A stretch of DNA of 32,803 nt from an uncultured Eggerthellaceae bacterium (GCA_905234785.1 CAJOIP010000019.1:1-32803), one strand, 5' to 3'. Positions 1-7,125 are shown, counted from the stretch's first letter. Notes: generated from the letters alone by a model not told the origin. Made by a program: numbers and translations.

Positions 1-723
1 ATGGCCGAGAAGTGGGGCTATGACAACGTCGAGTTCAAGAAGGGCTTCATCGAGGCGCTCGACGAGATCGGCATCGAGGACAACTCCATCGACGTCGTCA
101 TTTCCAACTGCGTCATCAATCTGTCGCCCGACAAGGAAGCCGTGTTCTCCGAGATCTGGCGCGTGCTGAAGATCGGCGGCGAGCTGTACTTCAGCGACAT
201 CTTTGCCGACCGCCGCGTGCCCGAGGACATCAACAACAACCCCATTCTCGTGGGCGAGTGCCTGGGCGGCGCCATGTACATCGAGGACTTCCGCCGTCTC
301 ATGACGAAGTGCGGCTGGCAGGACTTCCGCTACATGTCGAGCTCCGCTGCCACGATCGACAACGCCGAGATCGAGGCCCTCATCGGCAACATCGAGTACA
401 GCTCCCGCACCGTGCGCGCGTTCAAGCTGCCCGACACGGTGGAAGATATCTGCGAGCAGTACGGCCAGACGGCCATTTACCGCGGCGGCATCGTGGGCTG
501 CGAGAACTACTTCGACCTGGACGACCATCACCGCTTCTTCAAGGACCTGCGCCTGGATGTCTGCGGCAACTCCTGCACGTACGTTCAGGACACCCGCTTT
601 GGCAAGTATTTCGAGATCTACGGCGACCGCTCCATCCACTTCGGCCCCTACGAGGGCTGCGGTAACGCGCCTTCCGTCGGCGGCGACGACGGTGGCTGCG
701 GCTGCGGTGGCGGCTGCTGCTAA
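1..723 (+). CDS. arsM: Arsenite S-adenosylmethionine methyltransferase, 3' part (5' end outside window)
   Basis: This is the C-terminal 240 residues of an ArsM-type methyltransferase, which methylates trivalent arsenic using S-adenosylmethionine in the cytoplasm. The visible stretch has the family block around VVISNCVINLSPDKEAVF, then EIWRVLKIGGELYFSD and GECLGGAMYIEDFR. ArsM enzymes bind arsenic through conserved cysteines; the Cys of GECLGG and a Cys in the CGNSC segment are plausible ligands. The protein ends in a Gly/Cys-rich tail (GCGCGGGCC), as in many bacterial ArsM proteins. The glycine-rich SAM motif I and the first As-binding Cys are absent, so the in-frame ATG at position 1 is internal and the gene begins upstream. 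A strong terminator follows the stop codon. No ars regulator or efflux gene is visible. Family assignment is confident. Confidence 0.9.
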   Translation: MAEKWGYDNVEFKKGFIEALDEIGIEDNSIDVVISNCVINLSPDKEAVFSEIWRVLKIGGELYFSDIFADRRVPEDINNNPILVGECLGGAMYIEDFRRLMTKCGWQDFRYMSSSAATIDNAEIEALIGNIEYSSRTVRAFKLPDTVEDICEQYGQTAIYRGGIVGCENYFDLDDHHRFFKDLRLDVCGNSCTYVQDTRFGKYFEIYGDRSIHFGPYEGCGNAPSVGGDDGGCGCGGGCC

Positions 724-756
724 CTGACGATAGCCGTCAGAAAGCAAGCGCATCGA

Positions 757-793
757 ATGGGTGGGAGAGTGCTTCTCCCGCCCATTTTGTTTC
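757..793 (+). terminator. Rho-independent terminator of arsM
   Basis: Twelve-base arms at 757-768 and 774-785 pair with a single G-U wobble around a 5-base loop. The tract TTTGTTTCT follows immediately. The site lies 34 bases after the arsM stop codon. Confidence 0.85.
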
Positions 794-825
794 TCTACGC
801 AAAACCAACCAACGCCGACATGGCG

Positions 826-907
826 CATGTTACCCGTAGGGGCGCTCTCCGAGCGCCCGGCAGCCATGGTAGGCGGGCGCTCGGAGAGCGCCCCTACGGG
901 GAACATG
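826..907. repeat. Large near-perfect palindrome of the CCCGTAGGGGCG family
   Basis: Arms at 833-859 and 874-900 (27 bases) are exact reverse complements around a 14-base loop. After one mismatch the pairing continues for six more bases (826-831 with 902-907). The element lies between two convergent genes, so it could act as a bidirectional terminator, but neither side has a T-run. The core CCCGTAGGGGCG recurs inside the coding sequence at 30513-30908, which suggests a dispersed repeat family. Confidence 0.75.
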
Positions 908-916
908 TTCCGTTAA

Positions 917-1357
917 CTAGCTCTTCAGCTGAGTTTCGAAGCTGTCGAAGATGAAGGCGTCGAACCCGAGGGCTTTCGCGGTATCAAGCTGGTCTTGGCT
1001 TTTCAGCGTCCAGGCGAACATCGGCAGGTCGGTGAACGCGCGGATGGCCTCGAACGTGGGTTCCCCGATGCTCTTCAGTTCGTACGATATGAAGTTCGGG
1101 TGCGCCACCACGTTGGTGAACATGCCGGTCAGCGCGATGCGGTTCACGGCGGACTGGCCTTCGCCGTCCATGATGAAGTTCTTCGACAGCAGCCCGCGCG
1201 GCACGTCGGGACGGTTGTTCATGAACCATTGCAGCGCGAACGGGTTGAACGACTGCACCGCGTACACGCCGTCGTAGCCGTCGAGCAGCTCGGCCGTCGC
1301 GGCGGAAATCGCCGCCACGTCGTCGCCCCCCTCCCGCGCATCGCTCCAGATGCCGTA
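917..1357 (-). pseudogene. Glycerophosphodiester phosphodiesterase remnant (N-terminal half missing)
   Basis: The open frame, about 147 codons, matches only the C-terminal half of a GDPD-family TIM barrel. It retains the block LLDGYDGVYAVQSFNPFALQWF, the APxV-type RGLLS segment and the terminal FAWTLKSQDQLDTAKALGFDAFIFD region. The N-terminal part, which carries the catalytic His-Arg and Glu-x-Asp residues in this family, is gone. In this frame an in-frame TGA at 1358-1360 precedes the homologous region, and the divergent transporter gene begins at the same place. Only weak internal GTG starts are available (for example 1318). I infer a truncated, non-functional remnant, probably created by a rearrangement at about 1358. 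Confidence 0.8.
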
Positions 1358-1361
1358 TCAT
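1356..1361 (+). promoter_or_regulatory. -10 box for a probable leaderless rarD transcript
   Basis: TATCAT ends seven bases before the ATG at 1368, so transcription would start at or next to the start codon. There is no Shine-Dalgarno sequence and no clear -35 box. Similar TATCAT boxes precede other genes here (6487, 22832). Confidence 0.5.
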
Positions 1362-1367
1362 GCAACC

Positions 1368-2303
1368 ATGAGCAATAACCCAGACATTGGAGGCGCGGCG
1401 CGGGCGCAGGCGGGGCTGACGGCCGAAGAGCGTCGCGGCGTGCTTTCGGGCGCGTTCTGCTACGTGTTCTGGGGGCTGTGTCCGCTGTTCTGGAAACTGC
1501 TCGAGGAAGTCGACTCGTTCGAGATCATCGCGCAGCGCATCATCTGGTGCTTCGTCCTGGTTGCCATCGTGTGCGCCATCGCAAAGCTCGATGTGGGCAG
1601 CCTGGTGCGCGACCGCCGCGCATGGCGTTACCTGGTGCCCTCGGCGCTGCTCATAACCGTGAACTGGTCAGTTTACATTTACGCCGTGAACTCGGGCAAC
1701 GTGGTGGAAACGGCCATCGGCTACTACATCAACCCGCTCGTCTCCATCGTGCTCGGCGTGGTCGTGTTCCGCGAGCGGCTGACGCGCCTGCAGGGCATCG
1801 CGGTGGCGCTGTGCGTGTTCGGCATCGTCTTCTTCACGGTGAACTACGGCCGCTTCCCGTGGATTGCCGTGGCGCTCGCCATCACGTTCGGGCTGTACGG
1901 GGCCGTGAAGAAGAAGGCGGGTTATCCGGCGACGACCGCGCTCGCGTTCGAAAGCGGCGTCATGCTCGTCCCGTCGATCATGTTCGCCATCGTGCTTGCG
2001 CAGGTCACGGGCACGCATGCGTTCCTCGGCGATACGGCTAGCCTGCACGGATGGCTCATCACCGCGCTGCTCGTGCTGGCGGGGCCGGTCACGGCTGTGC
2101 CGCTTCTGCTGTTCGCGAACGCGGCCAACAAGATACCGCTGTCGTTGCTGGGCTTCCTGCAATACATCAGCCCCACGATTGCGCTCATCACCGGCGTGTT
2201 CTTATTCGGCGAGCCGTTCACTATAGCGCACGCCGTGTGCCTCGGCAGCATTTGGTGCGGACTTGCGCTCGTGGGCTTCGAGACCATCCGCGCTTCCAAA
2301 TAG
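1368..2303 (+). CDS. rarD: RarD/EamA-family inner-membrane transporter
   Basis: The predicted 311-residue polytopic membrane protein belongs to the DMT (EamA) superfamily, RarD subgroup. The first helix carries the RarD-like pattern GAFCYVFWGLCPLFWKLLE, followed by EIIAQRIIWCF. About ten hydrophobic helices follow, in the two-fold EamA arrangement. RarD proteins are presumed metabolite exporters, but the substrate is unknown (the old chloramphenicol-sensitivity name is not a mechanism). I chose the ATG at 1368 over the in-frame ATG at 1350 because neither has a ribosome-binding site, and a TATCAT box at 1356-1361 places the transcript start at 1368, which fits a leaderless mRNA. The next gene is a separately promoted regulator. 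Confidence 0.85.
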   Translation: MSNNPDIGGAARAQAGLTAEERRGVLSGAFCYVFWGLCPLFWKLLEEVDSFEIIAQRIIWCFVLVAIVCAIAKLDVGSLVRDRRAWRYLVPSALLITVNWSVYIYAVNSGNVVETAIGYYINPLVSIVLGVVVFRERLTRLQGIAVALCVFGIVFFTVNYGRFPWIAVALAITFGLYGAVKKKAGYPATTALAFESGVMLVPSIMFAIVLAQVTGTHAFLGDTASLHGWLITALLVLAGPVTAVPLLLFANAANKIPLSLLGFLQYISPTIALITGVFLFGEPFTIAHAVCLGSIWCGLALVGFETIRASK

Positions 2304-2342
2304 GGAAACCCGGGGAAACCCTTGCAATTACAAAATAATCGC

Positions 2343-2359
2343 TTACGATATAATCGTAA
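2343..2359. promoter_or_regulatory. Palindromic operator overlapping the TATAAT box of the OhrR-like gene
   Basis: TTACGAT and ATCGTAA form a perfect inverted repeat with a 3-base centre. A consensus -10 box, TATAAT (2349-2354), lies inside it, so a bound repressor would block RNA polymerase. The transcript would start near 2361 and leave about 60 bases of leader. MarR/OhrR proteins commonly autoregulate through such sites; which protein binds here is inferred. Confidence 0.6.
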
Positions 2360-2420
2360 CCAAAATATACGGTGCCAGTCTGACCAGGACAGATGGGCGC
2401 ATTCGCGGAACGGAACAAAT

Positions 2421-2864
2421 ATGAAAGACGACAAAGGGGCCCTGCTGCTCGAAAACCAACTGTGCTTCAGGCTGTACAGCGCGTCGAAGGAGATCGTGCG
2501 CCGTTACAAGCCCTACCTCGACCCGCTGGGGCTCACGTACACGCAGTACATCGCCATGATGGTGCTGTGGGCGGAAGAGAGCATGAACGTCAGCGAGCTC
2601 GGCGCCCGCCTGCGGTTGGATTCGTCGACGCTCACGCCGCTTTTGAAGAAGCTCGAGGCGGCAGGCTACGTCACGCGCGAGCGCTCGCATGAAGACGAGC
2701 GCGTCATGGTCATCACGCTGACCGACGCGGGGCGCGACCTCCACGACCGAGCCATGGGCGTTCCCATGTGCATCATGACCGACATGCACATCGACCCCGA
2801 ATCGGGCATCGAGCTTGGCAAGATGCTCGACAAGTTCATGGAGCAAGCCGGCCAGCCCGAATAA
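2421..2864 (+). CDS. MarR-family regulator, OhrR-like peroxide sensor
   Basis: The 147-residue winged-helix regulator matches OhrR closely. The N-terminus has ENQLCFRLYSASKEI with the reactive cysteine at position 15, exactly where OhrR senses organic hydroperoxides. PLGLTYTQYIAMMVLW follows, then the recognition region VSELGARLRLDSSTLTPLLKKLEAAGYVTR and the wing RSHEDERVMVITLTDAG. The ATG at 2421 is preferred because it reproduces the family N-terminus; an in-frame start at 2322 would add unrelated sequence across the promoter. OhrR normally represses a thiol peroxidase gene, ohr, but none lies within this window, so the target may be distal or different. The operator at 2343-2359 suggests autoregulation. 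The C-terminal tail (ESGIELGKMLDKFMEQ) is unremarkable. Confidence 0.8.
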   Translation: MKDDKGALLLENQLCFRLYSASKEIVRRYKPYLDPLGLTYTQYIAMMVLWAEESMNVSELGARLRLDSSTLTPLLKKLEAAGYVTRERSHEDERVMVITLTDAGRDLHDRAMGVPMCIMTDMHIDPESGIELGKMLDKFMEQAGQPE

Positions 2865-2908
2865 AGAAGGCGCGGACAGCCTCCGAAACGGGCAAGCCCT
2901 TTCCCAAC

Positions 2909-2967
2909 GTACCGCAATATTTGGAATTCAGTTTGCATTTACGAATAGGTACGAAATAAACTGTACC
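2909..2967 (+). promoter_or_regulatory. Promoter and candidate operator of tupABC (three GTACC half-sites)
   Basis: TTGCAT (2933-2938) and TAAACT (2957-2962), 18 bases apart, form a plausible promoter. GGTAC (2948-2952) and GTACC (2963-2967) form an inverted repeat across the -10 box. A third half-site, CGTACC, lies at about 2909-2914, upstream of the -35 box. This suggests repression by an unidentified dimeric regulator. It does not resemble a ModE site. Confidence 0.45.
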
Positions 2968-2970
2968 GGG

Positions 2971-3002
2971 ATGAAACGGCGCAAAGGGTCACGCCGTTTC
3001 AT
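2971..3002 (+). promoter_or_regulatory. Leader hairpin upstream of tupA
   Basis: Eleven-base arms (2971-2981 and 2992-3002) pair perfectly around a 10-base loop in the 5' leader, ending 33 bases before the tupA start codon. No U-tract follows, so it is probably an mRNA-stability or attenuation structure rather than a terminator. Confidence 0.55.
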
Positions 3003-3035
3003 GTTTCGCTTGGGTAACTAGAGGGAAGGGAAACA

Positions 3036-4019
3036 ATGAAGACCAACACCAAGTTCAAGGCACTGCTTGCCGCCGTGTTCGCAGCGATGTTCGCGCTGTT
3101 CATGGTGGCCTGCTCGAACGGTTCCGGCAGCGCATCCAGCGCTTCGGCCTCCGCGTCGAGCGAATCGGCTTCGAGCGAGTCCGCCTCCGCTTCGAGCGCG
3201 GCCGCGATCGAGAACCCGGTCATCCGCATTTCCACCACCACGTCGGTCAACGACTCGGGCCTGTTGCCGTACCTGCAGCCGTACTTCGAGGAAGCCACCG
3301 GCTACCAGTGGGAAATCACCTCTGCCGGCACCGGCGCTGCCATCAAGAAGGGCGAGACGGGCGACGCTGACGCGCTGCTCGTGCATGCCAAGGCCAGCGA
3401 GGAAGAGTTCATCGAGAGCGGCTATGGCGTGGAGCGCATCCCGTTCATGTACAACTTCTTCGTGATCGTCGGCCCGGCTGACGATCCTGCCGGCATCAAG
3501 GATTGCGCCACGGCTGCCGAGGCCTTCGCGAAGATCGCCGAATCCGGCCAGGTCTTCGTGTCGCGCGGCGACGACTCTGGCACCAACAAGAAGGAGCTGC
3601 AGATCTGGGAGGCCGCCGGCATTACGCCCGAGGGCCAGGATTGGTACGTCAACGCGGGTGCCGGCATGGGCGCCACGCTGACCCAGGCCGCTGAGCGCCA
3701 GGGCTACACGCTGTCCGACAAGGGCACGTTCCTGGCCAACGACGCCAACAAGACGCTGACCATCCTGCTCGGCGAATCCGACGACATGAAGAACACCTAC
3801 TCCATGATCGCCATCAGCCCGGACAAGTGGCCGGACACCAACATCGACGGTGCCAACGCGTTCATCGAGTGGATGCTCGGCGACGAGGCCAGCGAGCTCA
3901 TCGCCAACTACGGCGTTGCCGAGTACGGCGAGCCGTTGTTCTACCTGCTCGACGCCTCCTCGAGCGCGTCTGCGGCCAGCGCCTCGGCTTCCGCTAGCTC
4001 CGCATCGTCTGCTAGCTAG
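3036..4019 (+). CDS. tupA: Tungstate-binding lipoprotein of an ABC importer
   Basis: The extracytoplasmic substrate-binding protein has 327 residues. It has a lipoprotein signal with lipobox MVAC (Cys26), then a Ser/Ala-rich linker to about residue 60. The mature domain begins with RISTTTSVNDSGLL, the TTTS...SGLL signature of TupA-type tungstate binders. VHAKASEEEFIESGYG, SRGDDSGTNKKE and the C-terminal FIEWMLGDEASELIANYG also fit the family. TupA proteins bind tungstate with very high affinity and discriminate against molybdate. An additional Ser/Ala-rich tail of about 20 residues follows the binding domain, which is unusual. Permease and ATPase genes follow directly, and a tungstoenzyme operon in the same window supports tungstate as the substrate. 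The ATG has a GGGAAGGG-like ribosome-binding site. Confidence 0.9.
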   Translation: MKTNTKFKALLAAVFAAMFALFMVACSNGSGSASSASASASSESASSESASASSAAAIENPVIRISTTTSVNDSGLLPYLQPYFEEATGYQWEITSAGTGAAIKKGETGDADALLVHAKASEEEFIESGYGVERIPFMYNFFVIVGPADDPAGIKDCATAAEAFAKIAESGQVFVSRGDDSGTNKKELQIWEAAGITPEGQDWYVNAGAGMGATLTQAAERQGYTLSDKGTFLANDANKTLTILLGESDDMKNTYSMIAISPDKWPDTNIDGANAFIEWMLGDEASELIANYGVAEYGEPLFYLLDASSSASAASASASASSASSAS

Positions 4020-4026
4020 TCGTATC

Positions 4027-4059
4027 GGGTGGGGCGGGTGACCGCCACCTGTCCCACCC
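4027..4059 (+). promoter_or_regulatory. Intercistronic hairpin between tupA and tupB
   Basis: GGGTGGG (4027-4033) pairs with CCCACCC (4053-4059), enclosing a smaller GCGG/CCGC stem. No T-run follows. Such hairpins after a binding-protein gene often stabilise its mRNA and give more binding protein than permease; that role is inferred here. Confidence 0.5.
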
Positions 4060-4074
4060 TGTGCTTCACCCGCT

Positions 4075-4818
4075 ATGGATGAACTCGTCCAGGCGTTCAC
4101 GCTGATGTTCACGCCGGGCAGCGAGCTATCGCAGATCATCCTGCTGACCCTTCAGATGGCCGCGTTCTCGACGGTCATCTCGACTGCGATAGGCGTGCCG
4201 CTCGGCGTGCTCGTCGGCTTGTACCGGTTCCCCGGCAAGCGCCTCGTCATGCGCATACTGAACACGCTCATGGGCCTGCCGCCCGTGCTGGCCGGTCTCG
4301 TCGTGTTCTTCATCTTGTCGCGTTCGGGCCCGCTGGGCACGTTGCGCCTTCTGTACACGCTTCCCGCCATGGTCACCGCGCAGGTCGTGCTCATCACGCC
4401 CATCGTGTGCGGGCTTTCGGCCACGGCGATTTCCGGCGTAGCGCCACTCGTACACGAGACAGCGCACGGCATGGGGCTTTCCCGCCGCCGCGAGCTCGCC
4501 TGCCTCTTGTACGAATGCCGCTCGCAGCTGCTCTCCATCGTGTTCGTGGCGTTCGGCCGCTCCATCGGCGAGGTCGGCGCCGTCATGCTGGTCGGCGGCA
4601 ACGTGCAATATAAGACGCGCGTCATGACCACGGCCATCATGCTGGAAACGAACATGGGGCATTTCGAGTACGCCGTGGCCTTGGGCATCGCGCTGCTCGT
4701 CGTGTCGTTCGTCATCAACTCCATCGCGCTGTCGCTGCAAGAGCGCACCTCGGCGCCCGAGGCCGAGGGTGCGCGCAGCCATACGCGCGGCGGCAGGCTG
4801 GGCGGTGAGCGTCGATGA
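4075..4818 (+). CDS. tupB: Tungstate ABC transporter permease
   Basis: The predicted integral-membrane permease has 247 residues and about five to six helices. It belongs to the BPD_transp_1 family. The cytoplasmic EAA-type loop reads HETAHGMGLSRRRELACLL...GRSIGEVGAVMLVGG, close to TupB/WtpB permeases. It forms the channel through which tungstate released by TupA enters the cell. The start ATG at 4075 lacks an obvious Shine-Dalgarno sequence, so translation may depend on coupling to tupA. The hydrophilic C-terminus (about 25 residues, Arg/Gly-rich) overlaps the ATPase start by ATGA. The family call is firm; the specific substrate rests on the adjacent tupA. Confidence 0.88.
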   Translation: MDELVQAFTLMFTPGSELSQIILLTLQMAAFSTVISTAIGVPLGVLVGLYRFPGKRLVMRILNTLMGLPPVLAGLVVFFILSRSGPLGTLRLLYTLPAMVTAQVVLITPIVCGLSATAISGVAPLVHETAHGMGLSRRRELACLLYECRSQLLSIVFVAFGRSIGEVGAVMLVGGNVQYKTRVMTTAIMLETNMGHFEYAVALGIALLVVSFVINSIALSLQERTSAPEAEGARSHTRGGRLGGERR

Positions 4819-5528
4819 GCGCGCAGTTCACGCTGACGGTCAACGGGTTGCGCAAAGCGTACGGCGACCGCGTCGTGCTCGACGCCGACGTCCTGGCGCT
4901 GGAATCGGGCCGCGCGTATGCGCTCGTCGGCCCGAACGGCAGCGGCAAGTCGACGTTCTTGAAGGCGCTGTCCGGCGTCATCGACCAGACGGCTGGCTCG
5001 GTCGACGTGTCGGGCGACGTTGCCCGCGATGCGCTGTCGGTCGGCTACATGCCGCAAAAGAGCTACGTGTTCGGCTTCTCGGTGCTGAAGAACGTGAAGA
5101 TGGCGCTCGACGGCATGGGCCTTTCGCGCGAAGAGGCCGACATCCGCGCCATGCGGGCGCTCGAGGAAGTCGGCATGGCCGCGTTCGCGGACAAGCGGGG
5201 AGGCGGCCTGTCGGGCGGCGAGGCGCAGCGCGTGGCGCTTGCCCGCATGCTCGTGAAGGACCTCGACGTGCTGCTGCTCGACGAGCCCACGGCTTCCATG
5301 GACATCGCCGGCACGCTGCTGGTGGAAGAGGCCCTGGCGCGTTACCGCGAGCGCACGGATTGCCTGCTCGTCGTGGCCACGCACGCGCCTTCGCAAGCGC
5401 GCCGCATCGCGCCCGAAACCGTCATGCTCGCCGCCGGCCGCGTGGTCGAGTTCGGCCCCACCGAACGCGTCCTTTCCAACCCGCAAAGCGAGCAAGGCCG
5501 GGAGTTCCTTTCCTACTGGGCCGTGTAA
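4815..5528 (+). CDS. tupC: Tungstate ABC transporter ATP-binding subunit
   Basis: The ABC ATPase has 237 residues. The Walker A motif GPNGSGKST is at about 39-47, the signature LSGGE at 132-136, and Walker B LLLDEP at about 154-159 followed by the D-loop SMD. The switch His lies in VVATHAPSQ. It powers TupB-mediated tungstate import. Translation is coupled to tupB through an ATGA overlap (4815-4818). No C-terminal regulatory (TOBE) domain is present, as expected for the short TupC type rather than ModC. The gene ends the transport operon; the following gene has its own strong ribosome-binding site and a candidate CATACT -10 box at 5555-5560. Confidence 0.9.
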   Translation: MSAQFTLTVNGLRKAYGDRVVLDADVLALESGRAYALVGPNGSGKSTFLKALSGVIDQTAGSVDVSGDVARDALSVGYMPQKSYVFGFSVLKNVKMALDGMGLSREEADIRAMRALEEVGMAAFADKRGGGLSGGEAQRVALARMLVKDLDVLLLDEPTASMDIAGTLLVEEALARYRERTDCLLVVATHAPSQARRIAPETVMLAAGRVVEFGPTERVLSNPQSEQGREFLSYWAV

Positions 5529-5594
5529 CGAGGTGCAAACGGTTCTGGGATTTGTCATACTTGCGGCAGGTTGCAAATCTTGATGGAGGGCAAT

Positions 5595-6398
5595 ATGAGC
5601 AAGGTCGTTCCGTTCGAGGGGCTTTCCAACACGCGCGATTTGGGTGGTATGTCCGCAAACGACGGCCGGCGTGTGCGTGAGGGTTTGCTGTATCGATCCG
5701 GACAGCTCTTCTTCGGAACCGAGGGCGACAGGGCCAAGCTCGACACCCTCGGAATCGGCAAGGTGTTCGACTTCCGCAGCGCACCCGAGCGCGACGAGAA
5801 GCCCGACCCGGCCATCGCAGGCGCCGAGAACGTGCATCTTCCCATCATCCAGGACGTGCGCACGGGCATCACCCGCGGCGACGAGGGCAATGCGCGGATG
5901 ATGGACGTCGTCATGAGCGGCAAGGCGGACATTGCGTTCGTCGACCAGCATATGCAGGCCATGTATGCCGAGTTCGTGACCGAGCCGTTCGCGCACGCCC
6001 AATACGCCCGCTTCGTCGACGAGGCGGTTGCCGAAGCCGAGCAGGGCAAGGCGGTGCTTTGGCACTGCACGGCGGGGAAGGACCGCGCCGGCTTCGCAAC
6101 CGTCATCGTGCTGGAGGCGCTCGGCGTGCCGCGCGACGACATCGTGGCAGACTACCTGCAGACCAACGAGTGCCTGGCGGAGTCGATCGATGGCATCATG
6201 GCCATGGTGGCCGAAAGGCTGCCGAATGCGGCGACCGCCGACGCGCTGCGCCACTTCTTCCTCGCCGACGAAAGCTACCTGCAAGCCGCCTACGACGCCA
6301 TCGACGACCAGTTCGGCAGCGTGGATTCGTTTCTCGGGCAAGCGCTTGGCATCGATGCCGCGAAACGCGAGAAGATGCAATCGCTGTACTTGGAATAG
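5595..6398 (+). CDS. Tyrosine-protein phosphatase (PTP-like, Y_phosphatase3 family)
   Basis: The 267-residue protein belongs to the bacterial PTP/DSP-like family. The P-loop HCTAGKDRAG places the nucleophile at Cys158 and the phosphate-binding Arg shortly after. The N-terminal block SNTRDLGGM...VREGLLYRSGQL and the FDFRSAPERDE segment are typical. Members dephosphorylate phosphotyrosine or phosphoinositides; the substrate here cannot be told. The start is ATG 5595 because GGAGGG lies 5 bases upstream; a TTG at 5571 has no such support. Neighbours (tungstate transport upstream, azoreductase downstream) do not suggest a shared pathway. Confidence 0.85.
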   Translation: MSKVVPFEGLSNTRDLGGMSANDGRRVREGLLYRSGQLFFGTEGDRAKLDTLGIGKVFDFRSAPERDEKPDPAIAGAENVHLPIIQDVRTGITRGDEGNARMMDVVMSGKADIAFVDQHMQAMYAEFVTEPFAHAQYARFVDEAVAEAEQGKAVLWHCTAGKDRAGFATVIVLEALGVPRDDIVADYLQTNECLAESIDGIMAMVAERLPNAATADALRHFFLADESYLQAAYDAIDDQFGSVDSFLGQALGIDAAKREKMQSLYLE

Positions 6399-6426
6399 CG
6401 CCATCCTCGGCGCCGTTGCAAGCGGG

Positions 6427-6455
6427 TAATCAATTTCCTCGGAGGAAATTGATTA
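6427..6455. promoter_or_regulatory. Perfect 29-bp palindrome upstream of the azoreductase operon
   Basis: Fourteen-base arms (6427-6440 and 6442-6455) are exact reverse complements around one central base. They are AT-rich, unlike their surroundings. No T-run follows, and the one-base centre favours a dimeric protein-binding site over a terminator. It lies about 30 bases upstream of the -10 box at 6487. Confidence 0.5.
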
Positions 6456-6486
6456 TCGGGCGCATAACGCTATTCGCATACTGGGC

Positions 6487-6492
6487 TATCAT
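6487..6492 (+). promoter_or_regulatory. -10 box for the azoreductase/membrane protein/moeA operon
   Basis: TATCAT at 6487-6492 would start the transcript near 6499, giving a leader of about 27 bases that carries an AAAGG ribosome-binding site before the ATG at 6526. No convincing -35 box is present. Confidence 0.45.
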
Positions 6493-6525
6493 GAGTGCAC
6501 AACTTTGACGAAAGGTGGCTGCGAT

Positions 6526-7110
6526 ATGAAAAAACTCCTGTATGTCGATTCGTGCGTGAATCGCGAGATATCGCGGACAGAGCGGCTCGCGCAGGCGCTG
6601 CTCAAGCGCCTCATGGCCGAGGATGACTACGAACTGGAAGCGCTCGTGCTGGAAGACGCCGGGCTTCAGCCGCTGACGGGCAAGCTCGTGAACGAGCGCA
6701 CAGCGGGAACGCTCGCGGGCGACTTCAGCCATCCGGTGTTCGCATGCGCCAAGCAGTTCGCCGCCGCCGACGCCGTCGTGTTCGCGGCGCCGTACTGGGA
6801 TTTCTCGTTCCCGTCGATGCTCAAGATCTACCTCGAGCTGCTGTGCGCGCAGGGCGTCACGTTCAACTACAGCCCCGAGGGCATCCCGACGGGCCTCGTG
6901 AACACGAGCAAGGCGTACTACGTCACCACGGTGGGCGGCTACGCGGGCGAGTGGGACTACGGCTGGGACCAGATCCGCGCGATCTGCCAGCTGTATTTCG
7001 GCATTCAGGACGTGCGCTGCTTCAGGGCGGAGGGCCTCGACATCGTGACGAACGACGCCGAGGCGATTATGGCCGATGCGCTCGAGCGCATTCGCGCGGC
7101 CGAGCTGTAG
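6526..7110 (+). CDS. FMN-dependent NADH-azoreductase / quinone reductase (flavodoxin-2 fold)
   Basis: The 194-residue protein has the flavodoxin-like fold of the AzoR/NQO family. Supporting features are the start MKKLLYVDSCVNREISRTERLAQALL, AAPYWDFSFPSMLKIYLELL (typical FMN- and dimer-contacting loop) and the YYVTTVGGY segment. Such enzymes reduce quinones or azo compounds with NAD(P)H in the cytoplasm; in gut Actinobacteria they are linked to xenobiotic reduction, but the physiological substrate is unknown. The ATG at 6526 follows AAAGG at the right distance; a TTG at 6505 is less likely. It is the first gene of a probable three-gene operon with a membrane protein and a moeA paralogue. Confidence 0.82.
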   Translation: MKKLLYVDSCVNREISRTERLAQALLKRLMAEDDYELEALVLEDAGLQPLTGKLVNERTAGTLAGDFSHPVFACAKQFAAADAVVFAAPYWDFSFPSMLKIYLELLCAQGVTFNYSPEGIPTGLVNTSKAYYVTTVGGYAGEWDYGWDQIRAICQLYFGIQDVRCFRAEGLDIVTNDAEAIMADALERIRAAEL

Positions 7111-7125
7111 GCGGCGGTTGGGCGC

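Noticed and set aside
757..954. Small protein gene across the arsM terminator and palindrome
   Set aside because: It reads through a clear terminator hairpin and a palindromic repeat, and has no ribosome-binding site.
4152..6404. 750-codon minus-strand frame opposite tupBC and the phosphatase
   Set aside because: Shadow frame with biased composition; the plus-strand genes have complete motifs and ribosome-binding sites.
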